DNA of 64,000 bases from Seohaeicola saemankumensis (GCF_021021435.1 NZ_JAINWI010000009.1:124001-188000); one strand, 5' to 3'. Shown: positions 18,486-27,662, counted from the first letter of the stretch. Notes: generated by a model from the letters alone, not told the origin. Made by a program: numbers and translations.

Positions 18486-18503
18486 GTTGACTGCTGAGTC
18501 AAC
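18486..18503. promoter_or_regulatory. Palindrome GTTGACT-GCTG-AGTCAAC, candidate operator
   Basis: A perfect 7-bp inverted repeat with a 4-nt spacer, 150 nt upstream of the binding-protein start in the leader of the ABC importer operon. Size and symmetry fit a dimeric helix-turn-helix repressor such as a GntR-family protein. No regulator gene is adjacent, so the partner is unknown. Confidence 0.45.
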
Positions 18504-18601
18504 TTTTGCCTATCGCGCCCCAGTGTTCAACCAAAAAAGCTCCTGACTGCGACAAGCCTGTGACAAATGCGACGTCCAGCGAAAAGAAACCCGCCAGCAG
18601 G

Positions 18602-19255
18602 CTACAAAAAAATCCCGCCGATCCTGTCTTCCTGTTCGCGCGCAGAGATCAGCCGCACCGCAGCGCCCTCGCTCTCTGATGCCTCGGGTCTGGCCCGCTG
18701 ATGGAAATGTGCGGCATCCGCCGACATTTCGGCACATGTTTCGGTGCCGGTCACGATCCCGTCGCGCTCCACTTCCGTCGTCCAGTAGGTGCGTCGACGG
18801 GCCGATAGCAGATCATCCGGATGATCCGCATACCGTATCGCAGGGCGCACCCCCTCCTCAGATACTGGCGATAGGCTGGATCATTCTCGGCCCCGTTGGG
18901 GACCGCATTGAGCCAGCGACCCCACCAGCGCCGCGCGGCCGGCCCGAGGATCACCTCGACCGCATCCGATAATTCCTGTGCGCTGCATTCATCCCACATC
19001 AGCCCATCGCTATCGCCATTGCCGCGCAGATCCATGCGGATACAGGCATAGCCCCGCGCCGCCATTCACGGTTACGTCAGCGCATCCCGCACCGCCGTGC
19101 CGTCGCGCTTGCGATAGAGCAGAAATTCAAGGATCGCGCGCACAAGTAAAGGGCGCATCATCCGGCATCCAGACACGGGCGGAAAACCGGCACCCGTCAG
19201 ACAGGATGATCCGCATATCAGGGGTCTCGACCAGAGGGCGCGAGGGATGTTCCAT
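18602..19255 (-). pseudogene. Decayed CocE/NonD-family (X-Pro dipeptidyl-peptidase-like) hydrolase
   Basis: Three pieces of one protein appear in order on the minus strand but in different frames. The N-terminal part (ILSDGCRFSARVWMPDDA, then RAILEFLLYRKRDGTAVRDA) breaks at a frameshift near 19165 and at stops near 19066-19074. The next piece has the family's RMDLRGNGDSDG motif and then jumps, near 18940, to a distal segment. This loses the whole serine-hydrolase core (no GxSxGG motif). A further frameshift near 18855 leads to the C-terminal domain (DGIVTGTETCAEMSADAAHF). Intact relatives are ~550-670 residues; this remnant encodes ~215. It cannot be active. Confidence 0.8.
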
Positions 19256-19312
19256 CGCCGCAACATCGGGCGGCGGGCGAACTGCTAACACGCGACAAGA
19301 AGCAGCGGCGGA

Positions 19313-20809
19313 TCAGCCCGTCATGGCTAGAGTCGCGGCCACAGCCTTGCACCATATGTCATAGCGCGCCTCGCGGTCAGGGGCTGGCATCACAGGACTA
19401 AACCGCCGCTCCAACGCCCATGTCGCGGCAAATCCGGCCTGATCGGGATAAAGGCCAGCCCGCATCCCCGCCAGCCATGCCGCACCCAGCGCCGTGGTTT
19501 CCACACCTTCGGGCCGGTCCACCGGTGCGCCCAGAATGTCTGCCAGAAATTGCATCGTCCAGTCCGAGGCCGCCATACCGCCATCGACGCGCAGCACGGC
19601 GCGGGCACTGTCATAACGCGGCCAGTCGGCCTGCATTGCCTGCCACAGATCGCGCGTCTGGAACCCCACGCTTTCCAGTGCCGCACGCGCCATCTCGGCA
19701 GGGCCGGTATTGCGCGTCAGCCCGTAGACTGCCCCGCGGCATTCGGGATTCCACCAAGGCGCGCCAAGCCCTGTGAAGGCTGGCACCAACGTGACCCGTT
19801 GTGCGGGATCGGCTGCTTCGGCCAGCGGCTGGGTATCCCGCGCCGCGCGGATGATCTTCAACCCATCGCGCAACCACTGGACGACAGCGCCAGCGATGAA
19901 AATCGACCCTTCCAGCGCATAGCTGGGCCGCCCGTCGAACTGGTAGGCAATCGTGGTCAGCAACCGGTTGGACGAGACAACCGGCACGTCGCCGGTATTG
20001 AGCAAGGCAAAACAGCCGGTGCCATAGGTGGATTTCATCATGCCGGGTTCGAAACAGGCCTGCCCGATACCGGCGGCTTGCTGATCACCGGCCACGCCAA
20101 GGATCGGGACGGGTTGACCCAGCAGATCTGGCGTGGTCATGCCGAAATCGGCGGCGCAATCGCGCACTTCGGGCAGCATCTGCATCGGAATACCCAATAT
20201 ATCGCAGATCTCGGCACTCCAGCAGCCGCGCCGGATATCATAAAGAAGGGTGCGCGCTGCATTGGTGGCATCGGTCGCGTGCACCTTGCCGCCGGTCAGG
20301 TTCCAAATCAGCCAGCTATCCACCGTTCCGAAGGCCAGTTCGCCCCTGACAGCGCGCGCCCGCGCGCCTTCGACATGATCAAGCAGCCATTTCAGTTTGG
20401 TGCCCGAGAAATAAGGATCCAGCAAAAGCCCCGTCTGCGCCGCGATCAGCGGTTCGACGCCCTGCGCGCGCAACTCGGCGCACAGATCGGCCGTGCGGCG
20501 GTCTTGCCAGACAATCGCGCGGTGGATCGGCTGACCGGTTTTGCGGTCCCAGACCAGCGTCGTCTCGCGCTGGTTGGTCAGCCCGATGGCGGCGATATCG
20601 CTTGCCTGCAAACCTGCCTTTTGCATCACCTCGCGCGCAGTGGCTGCCGTGCTTTCCCAAAGATCGGTCGCATCATGCTCGACCCAGCCCGAGGCGGGAA
20701 AATGCTGCGTGAATTCCTGCCGTGCGGTCGCAACGGGTCGCATGGAGGCGTTGAAAAGGATCGCCCGGGACGAGGTTGTACCCTGATCGAGCGCCAGAAT
20801 ATGTTTCAT
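19313..20809 (-). CDS. glpK: Glycerol kinase
   Basis: A 498-residue FGGY-family kinase, the typical GlpK length. It begins [17 protein letters not shown], the phosphate-binding loop of GlpK. It also has [18 protein letters not shown] and the TYGTGCF nucleotide loop, with a late DGGMAASDW segment. It phosphorylates glycerol to sn-glycerol 3-phosphate with ATP in the cytoplasm, trapping it in the cell. GGGGAGG lies 5 nt before the ATG. It follows glpD by 56 nt on the same strand, so the two probably form one operon under GlpR. No glycerol uptake gene is present in the window. Confidence 0.97.
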   Translation of the reverse strand: MKHILALDQGTTSSRAILFNASMRPVATARQEFTQHFPASGWVEHDATDLWESTAATAREVMQKAGLQASDIAAIGLTNQRETTLVWDRKTGQPIHRAIVWQDRRTADLCAELRAQGVEPLIAAQTGLLLDPYFSGTKLKWLLDHVEGARARAVRGELAFGTVDSWLIWNLTGGKVHATDATNAARTLLYDIRRGCWSAEICDILGIPMQMLPEVRDCAADFGMTTPDLLGQPVPILGVAGDQQAAGIGQACFEPGMMKSTYGTGCFALLNTGDVPVVSSNRLLTTIAYQFDGRPSYALEGSIFIAGAVVQWLRDGLKIIRAARDTQPLAEAADPAQRVTLVPAFTGLGAPWWNPECRGAVYGLTRNTGPAEMARAALESVGFQTRDLWQAMQADWPRYDSARAVLRVDGGMAASDWTMQFLADILGAPVDRPEGVETTALGAAWLAGMRAGLYPDQAGFAATWALERRFSPVMPAPDREARYDIWCKAVAATLAMTG

Positions 20810-20865
20810 CGAGACCTCCCCTTCCCGTTGCCTTGCCGATCAGACCGGCGCAGCCCTGCTTGCCA

Positions 20866-22449
20866 CTATCGCAGCGGCGACACCATCCAGTCCTGCAGCG
20901 CCTTCACCTGATCCGGTGTAAATCGTAAGCCCAGCTTGCTGCGCCGCCACAGGATATCTTGCGCGTCGCGGGCAAATTCATGCTGCATCAGCCAGCGCAC
21001 CTCGGCCCCAGTCAGACCGGCACCGAAATCCGGCCCCAGATCGGCCTTGCTGCTTGCCCCGTCAAGGATCAGTTCAGCATCTGTTCCATAGGCGCGCACA
21101 AGGCGGCGGGCCTGCGCTGCGTCCAGAAAGGCAAAGCGCTTGCAAAGATCGGCAATCATGGTCTCAACACCGTCTACCGGAAAATCGCCCCCCGGCAATG
21201 GCACGCCATCAGTCCATTTCGGTTGATCCACAGACAGTTGCACCGCGATCTGCGCCAACGCCGCCTCGGCCAGACGGCGATAGGTGGTGATCTTGCCGCC
21301 AAAGACATTCAGCATCGGCGCGCCCTGTCCTGTATCCAGCTTGAGCACATAATCCCGCGTTGCCGCGGTGGCCGAACTGGCCCCGTCATCGTAAAGCGGA
21401 CGCACGCCCGAATAGGTCCATACGATATCATCCTGCGTCAGTTGCCGCTTGAAATAGGCATTGGCCAAGCCCAGCAGATAATCCGCCTCCGCAGGTGAGC
21501 AGACGGGCTTTTCCCCTGCATCGGGATGGTCGGCATCGGTCGTGCCGATCAGGGTGAAATCCCCCTCGTAGGGAATGGCGAAAATGATACGCCCGTCAGT
21601 GCCCTGCAGGAAATAGCATTTGTCGTGGTCAAACAGGCGCGGCACCACGATATGGCTGCCGCGCACCAGCCGGACATTGGCCGGACTGTTCAGACCCGCG
21701 ACACCCTGGATCACGTCACGCACCCAGGGCCCCGCCGCGTTGACCAGCATCCTCGCCTGCACCACGCGCGTTGCACCTGTTATGCTGTCGGTCAGCGTCA
21801 CCTGCCACAAAGCACCATCGCGCTGCGCCGCGCTGACCTTGGTGTGGGTCAGGATCGTCGCCCCGCGCGCGGCGGCATCGCGGGCATTCAGTGCCACAAG
21901 GCGGCTGTCCTCGACCCAGACATCGGAATACTCGAACGCTTTTTCGAACCTGTCCTGCAACGGCTTTCCTGCAGCATCGGCCCGCAAGTCCAGCGTGCGC
22001 GTGGCGGGCAGAACCTGCCGCCCCCCCATGGTGTCATAAAGAAAAAGGCCAAGCCGGATCAACCAGGCTGGGCGCCGTCCACGCATCCACGGCATCAACA
22101 CCCCCAACAAACGCGAGGTCGGCGTTTCTCCTTCAAAGCGCATATCAGGATGATAGGGCAGCACGAACCGCATGGGCCAACTGATATGCGGCATCGCACG
22201 CAGGAGCACTTCACGCTCTTGCAGAGCTTCGCGCACAAGGCGAAACTCGAAATATTCCAGATAACGCAACCCGCCATGGAACAGCTTGGTCGAGGCTGAC
22301 GATGTGGCCTGCGCCAGATCGCCCATCTCGGCCAACGTCACACGCAGACCCCTCCCCGCCGCATCGCGCGCGATACCGCAGCCGTTGATCCCGCCGCCGA
22401 TGATCAGCAAGTCAACGGGGTCGGCGGCTGGGGGCACAAGATCGGTCAC
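20866..22449 (-). CDS. glpD: Aerobic glycerol-3-phosphate dehydrogenase
   Basis: A 527-residue FAD enzyme that oxidises glycerol 3-phosphate to dihydroxyacetone phosphate and feeds electrons to ubiquinone at the inner membrane. The N-terminus has the FAD-binding LLIIGGGINGCGIARDAAGR motif (residues ~14-33). It is followed by SSASTKLFHGGLRYLEYFE and, later, LVNAAGPWVRDV. The frame stays open to 22680, but those extra residues are not GlpD-like and overlap the divergent glpR. I chose GTG at 22449, which places the FAD motif at the normal distance; AGG lies ~9 nt upstream. No in-frame ATG is available nearby. Confidence 0.93.
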   Translation of the reverse strand: MTDLVPPAADPVDLLIIGGGINGCGIARDAAGRGLRVTLAEMGDLAQATSSASTKLFHGGLRYLEYFEFRLVREALQEREVLLRAMPHISWPMRFVLPYHPDMRFEGETPTSRLLGVLMPWMRGRRPAWLIRLGLFLYDTMGGRQVLPATRTLDLRADAAGKPLQDRFEKAFEYSDVWVEDSRLVALNARDAAARGATILTHTKVSAAQRDGALWQVTLTDSITGATRVVQARMLVNAAGPWVRDVIQGVAGLNSPANVRLVRGSHIVVPRLFDHDKCYFLQGTDGRIIFAIPYEGDFTLIGTTDADHPDAGEKPVCSPAEADYLLGLANAYFKRQLTQDDIVWTYSGVRPLYDDGASSATAATRDYVLKLDTGQGAPMLNVFGGKITTYRRLAEAALAQIAVQLSVDQPKWTDGVPLPGGDFPVDGVETMIADLCKRFAFLDAAQARRLVRAYGTDAELILDGASSKADLGPDFGAGLTGAEVRWLMQHEFARDAQDILWRRSKLGLRFTPDQVKALQDWMVSPLR

Positions 22450-22532
22450 GGCAATGGCCTGATTGAAGGGGGCGGAAAGAGTGTCCTGACGCTCATCTCT
22501 ATCCCACCAGCTCGTCGGGTCAAGTCGTTTGC

Positions 22533-22567
22533 TTTCGTTTATGTTCGTTATCACCCATGAAACGAAA
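22533..22567. promoter_or_regulatory. Candidate GlpR operator in the glpD/glpR divergent promoter
   Basis: TTTCGTTT (22533-22540) and its exact complement AAACGAAA (22560-22567) flank ATGTTCGTTA (22541-22550), which resembles the ATGTTCG half-site of E. coli GlpR sites. The block lies between the divergent glpD (22449) and glpR (22638) starts. A DeoR-family repressor such as GlpR would be expected to bind here and control both genes. The assignment is inferred from position and likeness. Confidence 0.5.
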
Positions 22568-22637
22568 CAAACCCGTGAAAGCCCGCTTGCGCGGCTCCGG
22601 TTTTTCAAAAATAGTCGGTCCGACAAGGAGAGCCGCG

Positions 22638-23411
22638 TTGAGCCAGACATTTCGCCACCCCGATATCCTTGAAATCGCACGCACCGAAGGCAAGGTCACT
22701 GTCGACGGGCTGGCTGAACGGTTTGGCGTGACTGTGCAGACTATCCGCCGCGACCTGACCGAGTTGGCCGAGGCGGGAAAACTGGAACGCGTCCATGGCG
22801 GCGCGATCCTGCCTTCCGGCGTCACCAATATCGGCTATGATGAACGCCGCCGCCTGAATGCCGCCGCCAAGGCAGTTATCGCGCGGGTCTGCGCGCAGGA
22901 CATTCCCGAAGGCGCGTCGGTTTTCCTGAACATCGGCACCACGACCGAAGCGGTGGCGCGTGAATTGCTGCATCACCGCAACCTGATGGTCGTGACCAAC
23001 AATATGAATGTGGCCAATATTCTTGTCGCCAATCCCGAGGCCGAGATTATTCTGGCAGGCGGCATTCTGCGGCGCACCGATGGCGGGTTGGTCGGCCCCC
23101 TGACCGCTGGCGTGATAGAACAGTTCAAGGTGGATATCGCCGTGATCGGCTGTTCGGCGATGGATATTGACGGCGATCTTCTGGATTTCGATGCGCAGGA
23201 AGTCAGCGTCAGCCAGTCAATCATCCGGCAGGCGAGGCGCACATGTCTGGTGGCAGACCATTCCAAAATGCACCGCGCGGCGCCTGCGCGCATCGGATCG
23301 CTACGCCAGATAGATCAGGTCTATACAGATCAGGAATTTCCGCCCGCTCTGACACGCCATTGCGCCGATTGGGACACGCGGATTACGCTCTGCGGACAGG
23401 TGCAGCCATGA
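22638..23411 (+). CDS. glpR: DeoR-family glycerol-3-phosphate regulon repressor
   Basis: A 257-residue DeoR-type regulator. The N-terminal helix-turn-helix (GKVTVDGLAERFGVTVQTIR) is followed by the family's ERVHGGA motif. The C-terminal sugar-phosphate-sensing domain has NIGTTTEAVA and a late VADHSKMHR segment. It should bind glycerol 3-phosphate and release repression of glpD-glpK. The frame is open from 22557, but I chose TTG at 22638. AAGGAG lies 7 nt upstream, the protein then begins SQTFRHP as DeoR proteins commonly do, and the length matches GlpR (~252). It is divergent from glpD. Confidence 0.92.
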   Translation: MSQTFRHPDILEIARTEGKVTVDGLAERFGVTVQTIRRDLTELAEAGKLERVHGGAILPSGVTNIGYDERRRLNAAAKAVIARVCAQDIPEGASVFLNIGTTTEAVARELLHHRNLMVVTNNMNVANILVANPEAEIILAGGILRRTDGGLVGPLTAGVIEQFKVDIAVIGCSAMDIDGDLLDFDAQEVSVSQSIIRQARRTCLVADHSKMHRAAPARIGSLRQIDQVYTDQEFPPALTRHCADWDTRITLCGQVQP

Positions 23412-23542
23412 TATGCACAATAAATAGGCGAAATGCCCATGGATTGCGCGCAAAAATTGGACCGCTCGTTGATTTTCGTTTTGCTGACAGGCCTTAATCA
23501 GGCCACCTTTGCAAAGACCAATCCCTCCTCTAACGTGAGCAC

Positions 23543-24973
23543 ATGGACAAACAAAGCCGTTTCTTTGACGAGATGTTCGACAGCGCCGGCGCGGCACGTC
23601 AGCCCTATGCGCGCTATAACGAGTGGTTCCAGACCGAGGATATCCGCCACCTGCGGCGGAAATCCGAAGAGGCTGAGGCATTTTTCCGGCGGATCGGTAT
23701 CACCTTCAACGTCTATGGCCAGCAAGAGGCCGACGAACGGCTGATCCCTTTCGATGTGGTGCCCCGCATCATTTCGGCGCGCGAATGGTCGCGGCTGGAG
23801 GAAGGCATCGCGCAGCGGGTGCGCGCGATCAACGCATTCCTGCATGACATCTATCACCGTCAGGAAATCCTGCGCGCAGGCCGCGTTCCGGTCGAGTTGA
23901 TCGCGCGGAACGAGGCATTCTTGCCCCAGATGATCGGCGTCAACCCGCCCGGCGGCGTCTATACACATATCGTCGGCACCGATCTGGTTCGCACCGGCGA
24001 CAACGAATTCTACGTGCTGGAAGACAACGCCCGCACCCCGTCCGGTGTCAGTTACATGCTGGAAAACCGCGAGACGATGCTCCAGATGTTCCCCGAGTTG
24101 TTCACCCGCCTCAAGGTGCGCCCTGTCTCCAGCTACCCGCAAAACCTGCGCCGCTCGCTGTCGGATTGCGCCCCGCCTGCCTTTAACGGCGACAAGCCGG
24201 AAGTCGCCGTTCTGACGCCTGGCATCCACAACTCGGCCTATTTCGAACACGCTTTTCTCGCCGACCAGATGGGCGCGGAACTTGTAGAAAGCCACGACCT
24301 GAAGATCATGGATGGCCGCGTCTGCATGCGGACAACGCGCGGCTATACGCCAATCGACGTGCTTTACCGCCGCATCGACGATGATTACCTCGACCCGCTG
24401 AACTTCAACCCGAACTCGCTTCTGGGTGTGCCGGGCATCATGGATGTCTACCGCGCGGGTGGCATCACGCTGGCCAATGCGCCGGGAACAGGCATTGCCG
24501 ATGACAAGGCGCTTTACAGCTATATGCCTGATATCGTGGAATTCTATACGGGCGAGAAATCTATTCTGCAGAACGTACCGACATGGCGTTGTTCGGAAGC
24601 CGACAGCCTGAAATATGTGTTGGACCATCTGTCGGAACTGGTGGTCAAGGAAGTGCACGGATCAGGCGGCTATGGGATGCTGGTTGGCCCCGCCGCCAGC
24701 AAGCGCGAACTGGCGCGGTTCGAAAAGAAGTTGCGCGCGCGGCCATCCAATTACATCGCGCAGCCCACGCTGGCGCTGTCGACGGTGCCGATCATGACCA
24801 AACGCGGCCTCGCGCCGCGCCATGTCGATCTACGGCCCTTCGTGCTGGTCTCGCCCAACAAGGTGCAGATCACGCCGGGCGGCCTGACGCGGGTCGCGCT
24901 CAAAGAAGGCTCGCTGGTGGTGAACTCGTCGCAGGGCGGCGGGACCAAAGACACATGGGTACTGGGGGACTGA
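23543..24973 (+). CDS. Circularly permuted ATP-grasp protein (DUF404/DUF407 type)
   Basis: A 476-residue member of the circularly permuted ATP-grasp type 2 family. It has FDEMFD near the start, EGIAQRVRAINAFLHDIYH, FYVLEDNARTPSGVSYMLEN with the acidic/Asn ATP-Mg site, and VKEVHGSGGYGMLVGP, a glycine-rich ATP loop. The family is predicted to be an amidoligase forming peptide-like bonds; its substrate is not established. It is first in a four-gene set with an alpha-E protein, a transglutaminase and the Anbu protease, with gaps of only 4, 6 and 30 nt. The start has only a weak GTGAG upstream. Confidence 0.92.
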   Translation: MDKQSRFFDEMFDSAGAARQPYARYNEWFQTEDIRHLRRKSEEAEAFFRRIGITFNVYGQQEADERLIPFDVVPRIISAREWSRLEEGIAQRVRAINAFLHDIYHRQEILRAGRVPVELIARNEAFLPQMIGVNPPGGVYTHIVGTDLVRTGDNEFYVLEDNARTPSGVSYMLENRETMLQMFPELFTRLKVRPVSSYPQNLRRSLSDCAPPAFNGDKPEVAVLTPGIHNSAYFEHAFLADQMGAELVESHDLKIMDGRVCMRTTRGYTPIDVLYRRIDDDYLDPLNFNPNSLLGVPGIMDVYRAGGITLANAPGTGIADDKALYSYMPDIVEFYTGEKSILQNVPTWRCSEADSLKYVLDHLSELVVKEVHGSGGYGMLVGPAASKRELARFEKKLRARPSNYIAQPTLALSTVPIMTKRGLAPRHVDLRPFVLVSPNKVQITPGGLTRVALKEGSLVVNSSQGGGTKDTWVLGD

Positions 24974-24977
24974 CGCG

Positions 24978-25916
24978 ATGCTGGGAAAAACCGCAGGCGG
25001 ACTGTTCTGGATGTTCCGCTATCTTGAACGCGCCGAAAACATCGCCCGTCTGGTCGAAGCAGGCTGGCGCATCGCCCTGACACGGTCGGGGGATGCCGAA
25101 AATGAATGGCAGTCTGTTGTCACAACAGCTGGCATGCGACCGGCCTATAGCCAGAAATACGACGATTTCGACTCGGCGCATGTGATCAATTTTCTGCTGC
25201 GCGATCCCGACAACGCCTCAAGCGTGATGTCGGCGATGAATGCGGCACGTTCCAATGCAAGGCTGGTGCGAACGGCGCTGTCCTCGGAAGTCTGGGAAGC
25301 CGTGAACGAATGCTGGATGGCGGTCAAGGCCGCGCTCGCCCGCCCTGTGACCGAACGCAATCTGGCCGAAGTGCTGTCGACCATCCGCACGCGCAGCGCC
25401 GTGGTGCGCGGTGCGCTGCATGGCACGATGCTGCGAAACGAGATCTACAACTTCTGCCGCATGGGGACATTTCTGGAACGTTCCGACAATACGGCGCGCA
25501 TTCTGGACGTGAAATACTACGTCCTGCTGCCCTCGGCCTCTTTCGTGGGCACCAGCATGGACAACGCGCAATGGGAAAATATCCTGCGCTCGGTCTCGGC
25601 GGAACGCTCGTTCAGCTGGCTCAACGGTGGCGACACCACCCCGCAGGGCATCGCCCAATTCCTGATCCTCGACCGCCGCGTGCCGCGTTCGATGGCCTTC
25701 TGCTGCGCCAAAACGCGCGAGCAATTGTCCCATCTGGAAGGGGAATACGGCACGCGCCAGCCCTCACAGACAATGGCCGACGATATGTGCCGCTGCTATG
25801 ATCAGCCGATTGCCGCAATCTTCGATCAGGGCCTGCACGAGTTTCTCAAGGCGTCGATCCGTGATACAGCAGCGCTGGCTCAACAGATCGAGCAGGATTT
25901 CCGGTTTTACGGGTAG
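24978..25916 (+). CDS. Alpha-E domain protein (DUF403)
   Basis: A 312-residue mostly helical protein that begins MLGKTAGGLFWMFRYLERAE, the diagnostic start of alpha-E proteins. It continues with conserved LRDPDN, WEAVNECW and GTFLERSDNTARILD segments rich in E, R and N. The alpha-E domain always travels with the permuted ATP-grasp protein, sometimes fused to it, and is thought to work with it in the same ligation reaction. No catalytic role has been shown as far as I know. It starts 4 nt after the ATP-grasp stop and ends 6 nt before the transglutaminase. Confidence 0.93.
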   Translation: MLGKTAGGLFWMFRYLERAENIARLVEAGWRIALTRSGDAENEWQSVVTTAGMRPAYSQKYDDFDSAHVINFLLRDPDNASSVMSAMNAARSNARLVRTALSSEVWEAVNECWMAVKAALARPVTERNLAEVLSTIRTRSAVVRGALHGTMLRNEIYNFCRMGTFLERSDNTARILDVKYYVLLPSASFVGTSMDNAQWENILRSVSAERSFSWLNGGDTTPQGIAQFLILDRRVPRSMAFCCAKTREQLSHLEGEYGTRQPSQTMADDMCRCYDQPIAAIFDQGLHEFLKASIRDTAALAQQIEQDFRFYG

Positions 25917-25922
25917 GATGCC

Positions 25923-26783
25923 ATGCGATTGAAAATCAGCCACGTGACGACCTACAGCTATGACTCTCCCGATCATTACGCGCTGTTGCAACTGCGCGTG
26001 ACCCCGCGCGGCGGGCGCGGTCAGAAGGTGATCGACTGGACATCAACCATCACGGGCGGGACCAAGCAAGTATCGTTCAACGACCAGTTCAACAACCATG
26101 TCGATCTGGTTCTGGTCGACCGCGATGCCACGACCGTGGAAATCCGCAGCGAAGGCATCATCGAGACCGAAGACAATGCCGGCGTGATCGGCCCCAATAG
26201 CGGGCTGGCACCTGTCTGGATGTTCACCGCCTCGACGCCTGCCACGACACTCGGGCCAAACCTGCGTAAGCTGGTCACGCAGGCGCGCCGGATTGAGGCC
26301 GAGAACGATCTGGACCGGATGCACCGCCTCTCTGCCATGATTCTTGAACAGGTGCCGTGGCGCACGGGCAGCACCGACAGCATGACCACCGCAGAAACAG
26401 CCTTGGAAGCCGGTGAGGGTGTCTGTCAGGATCACGCGCATATCATGATCGCCGTGGCGCGCGCGCTTGGCTATGCCGCGCGCTATGTTTCGGGCTATCT
26501 GTTGATGGAAGACCGGACCGAACAGGATGCCAGCCACGCATGGTGCGAGGTCTGCCTTGATCCTCTGGGCTGGGTAGGTTTCGATGTCTCGAACGGGATT
26601 TCCCCGGATGACCGCTATGTCCGCGTTGCATTGGGGCTGGATTACGCGGATGCCTCGCCGATCAAAGGGCACAGGATGGGGAGCGGCAACGAAGCGATGA
26701 ATGTCCACTTGCAAGTCGCGCAGGAGCCTGATCAAACGCAGGGCCAGTCGGGTCAGCAGGCCCAGCAGCAAACATCATCCTAA
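25923..26783 (+). CDS. Bacterial transglutaminase-like cysteine peptidase (Anbu-cassette type)
   Basis: A 286-residue protein with an N-terminal bacterial transglutaminase-like beta domain (MRLKISHVTTYSYD) and a papain-like transglutaminase core. The triad is visible as Cys in GEGVCQDHAH, His in DASHAWCEV and Asp in GWVGFDVSNG. Such proteins act as peptidases or amide transferases. A Gln-rich tail (~270-286: QTQGQSGQQAQQQ) extends beyond the core. AGGATGCC precedes the ATG. Its place between the alpha-E and Anbu genes suggests it trims or cross-links the product of the ATP-grasp ligase; this is inference. Confidence 0.92.
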   Translation: MRLKISHVTTYSYDSPDHYALLQLRVTPRGGRGQKVIDWTSTITGGTKQVSFNDQFNNHVDLVLVDRDATTVEIRSEGIIETEDNAGVIGPNSGLAPVWMFTASTPATTLGPNLRKLVTQARRIEAENDLDRMHRLSAMILEQVPWRTGSTDSMTTAETALEAGEGVCQDHAHIMIAVARALGYAARYVSGYLLMEDRTEQDASHAWCEVCLDPLGWVGFDVSNGISPDDRYVRVALGLDYADASPIKGHRMGSGNEAMNVHLQVAQEPDQTQGQSGQQAQQQTSS

Positions 26784-26813
26784 AGGCGCGCGCGCCATGT
26801 CCGGACCCAGATC

Positions 26814-27554
26814 ATGACCTATTGTGTCGGTTTCACCCTGAACAAGGGTATCGTCTTCATCTCGGACACACGCACGAATTCGGGCGTGGATAACATCTCG
26901 GTCTTCCGCAAGATGACCATCTGGGAAGAGGCCGACGATCGGTGCATCACCTTGTTATCCGCAGGGAATCTGGCCACGACACAGGCTGTCGTCAGCCTGC
27001 TGGAAGAACGCTCGAAAAGCCCGCAGGACCGCGCCCCCAGCATCATGGCCGCCGACAGTATGTTTCAGGTGGCCACCCTGATCGGCAGCACCCTGCGCGA
27101 GGTGATTTCGACCCATGCCATGACAGGCCAGCGCGCCGATGCCACCTTCAACGCGACGCTTTTACTGGGCGGTCAGGTCAAAAACGGACAGCAACGCCTG
27201 TTCTTGATCTACCCTGAGGGGAATTTTATCGAAGCCAGCAGCGATACGCCCTTCTTCCAGATCGGCGAAACGAAATATGGACGCCCGATCCTGCTGCGTG
27301 CCTACGACGCCGATATGAGCTTTGAAGAAGCCGTCAAACTGCTGCTGGTGTCCTTCGACAGCACGATCAAGGCCAACCTGTCGGTCAGCCCGCCACTTGA
27401 TATCCATATCTACGAGAAAGACAGCCTGAGTCAGGGCCGCACCCTGCGGATCGAAGGGGATGATCCCTATTTTCAAGAGATATCCAGCGGATGGGGCGTT
27501 GCCCTGCGCGAGGCATTTTCCCGCCTTCCGGCCTTCACCTTCAAGTCAGAGTAA
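26814..27554 (+). CDS. Anbu (bacterial proteasome-homologue) peptidase
   Basis: A 246-residue Ntn-hydrolase of the Anbu family (peptidase family T1, ancestral to the proteasome beta subunit). It starts MTYCVGFTLNKGIVFISDTR. In Anbu, removal of Met1 exposes Thr as the nucleophile, and this Thr is present. SDTRTNSGVDNISVFRKM and LLSAGNLATTQ match the family core. Anbu assembles into open helical rings rather than a closed barrel; clear proteolytic activity has been hard to show. The partners upstream are the classical ones. A 22-bp tandem repeat overlaps the stop codon, and the gene converges on the anthranilate operon. Confidence 0.93.
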   Translation: MTYCVGFTLNKGIVFISDTRTNSGVDNISVFRKMTIWEEADDRCITLLSAGNLATTQAVVSLLEERSKSPQDRAPSIMAADSMFQVATLIGSTLREVISTHAMTGQRADATFNATLLLGGQVKNGQQRLFLIYPEGNFIEASSDTPFFQIGETKYGRPILLRAYDADMSFEEAVKLLLVSFDSTIKANLSVSPPLDIHIYEKDSLSQGRTLRIEGDDPYFQEISSGWGVALREAFSRLPAFTFKSE

Positions 27555-27593
27555 CATCAGGCGCGCGGCAAAGTAACATCAGGCGCGCGGCAA
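27550..27593. repeat. Perfect 22-bp tandem duplication across the Anbu stop codon
   Basis: The unit AGTAACATCAGGCGCGCGGC plus AA occurs twice back to back (27550-27571 and 27572-27593). The first copy contains the TAA stop of the Anbu gene, so the coding sequence is unaffected. A T-rich tract (CTTTCCTTTTTTGG) follows. It looks like a recent local duplication by slippage; a regulatory role is not shown. Confidence 0.9.
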
Positions 27594-27646
27594 ACTTTCC
27601 TTTTTTGGTTTTCAAGTACATTTGGTCCTGAAATAAACACGCCATA

Positions 27647-27662
27647 GTTGACAATTATCAAC
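27647..27662. promoter_or_regulatory. Near-palindrome GTTGACAATTATCAAC in a convergent gap
   Basis: A 16-bp near-perfect palindrome with two symmetric mismatches, in the AT-rich gap between the converging Anbu and RidA genes. It looks like a helix-turn-helix dimer site, yet it is not upstream of either gene. It may be chance or part of a terminator region. Confidence 0.25.
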
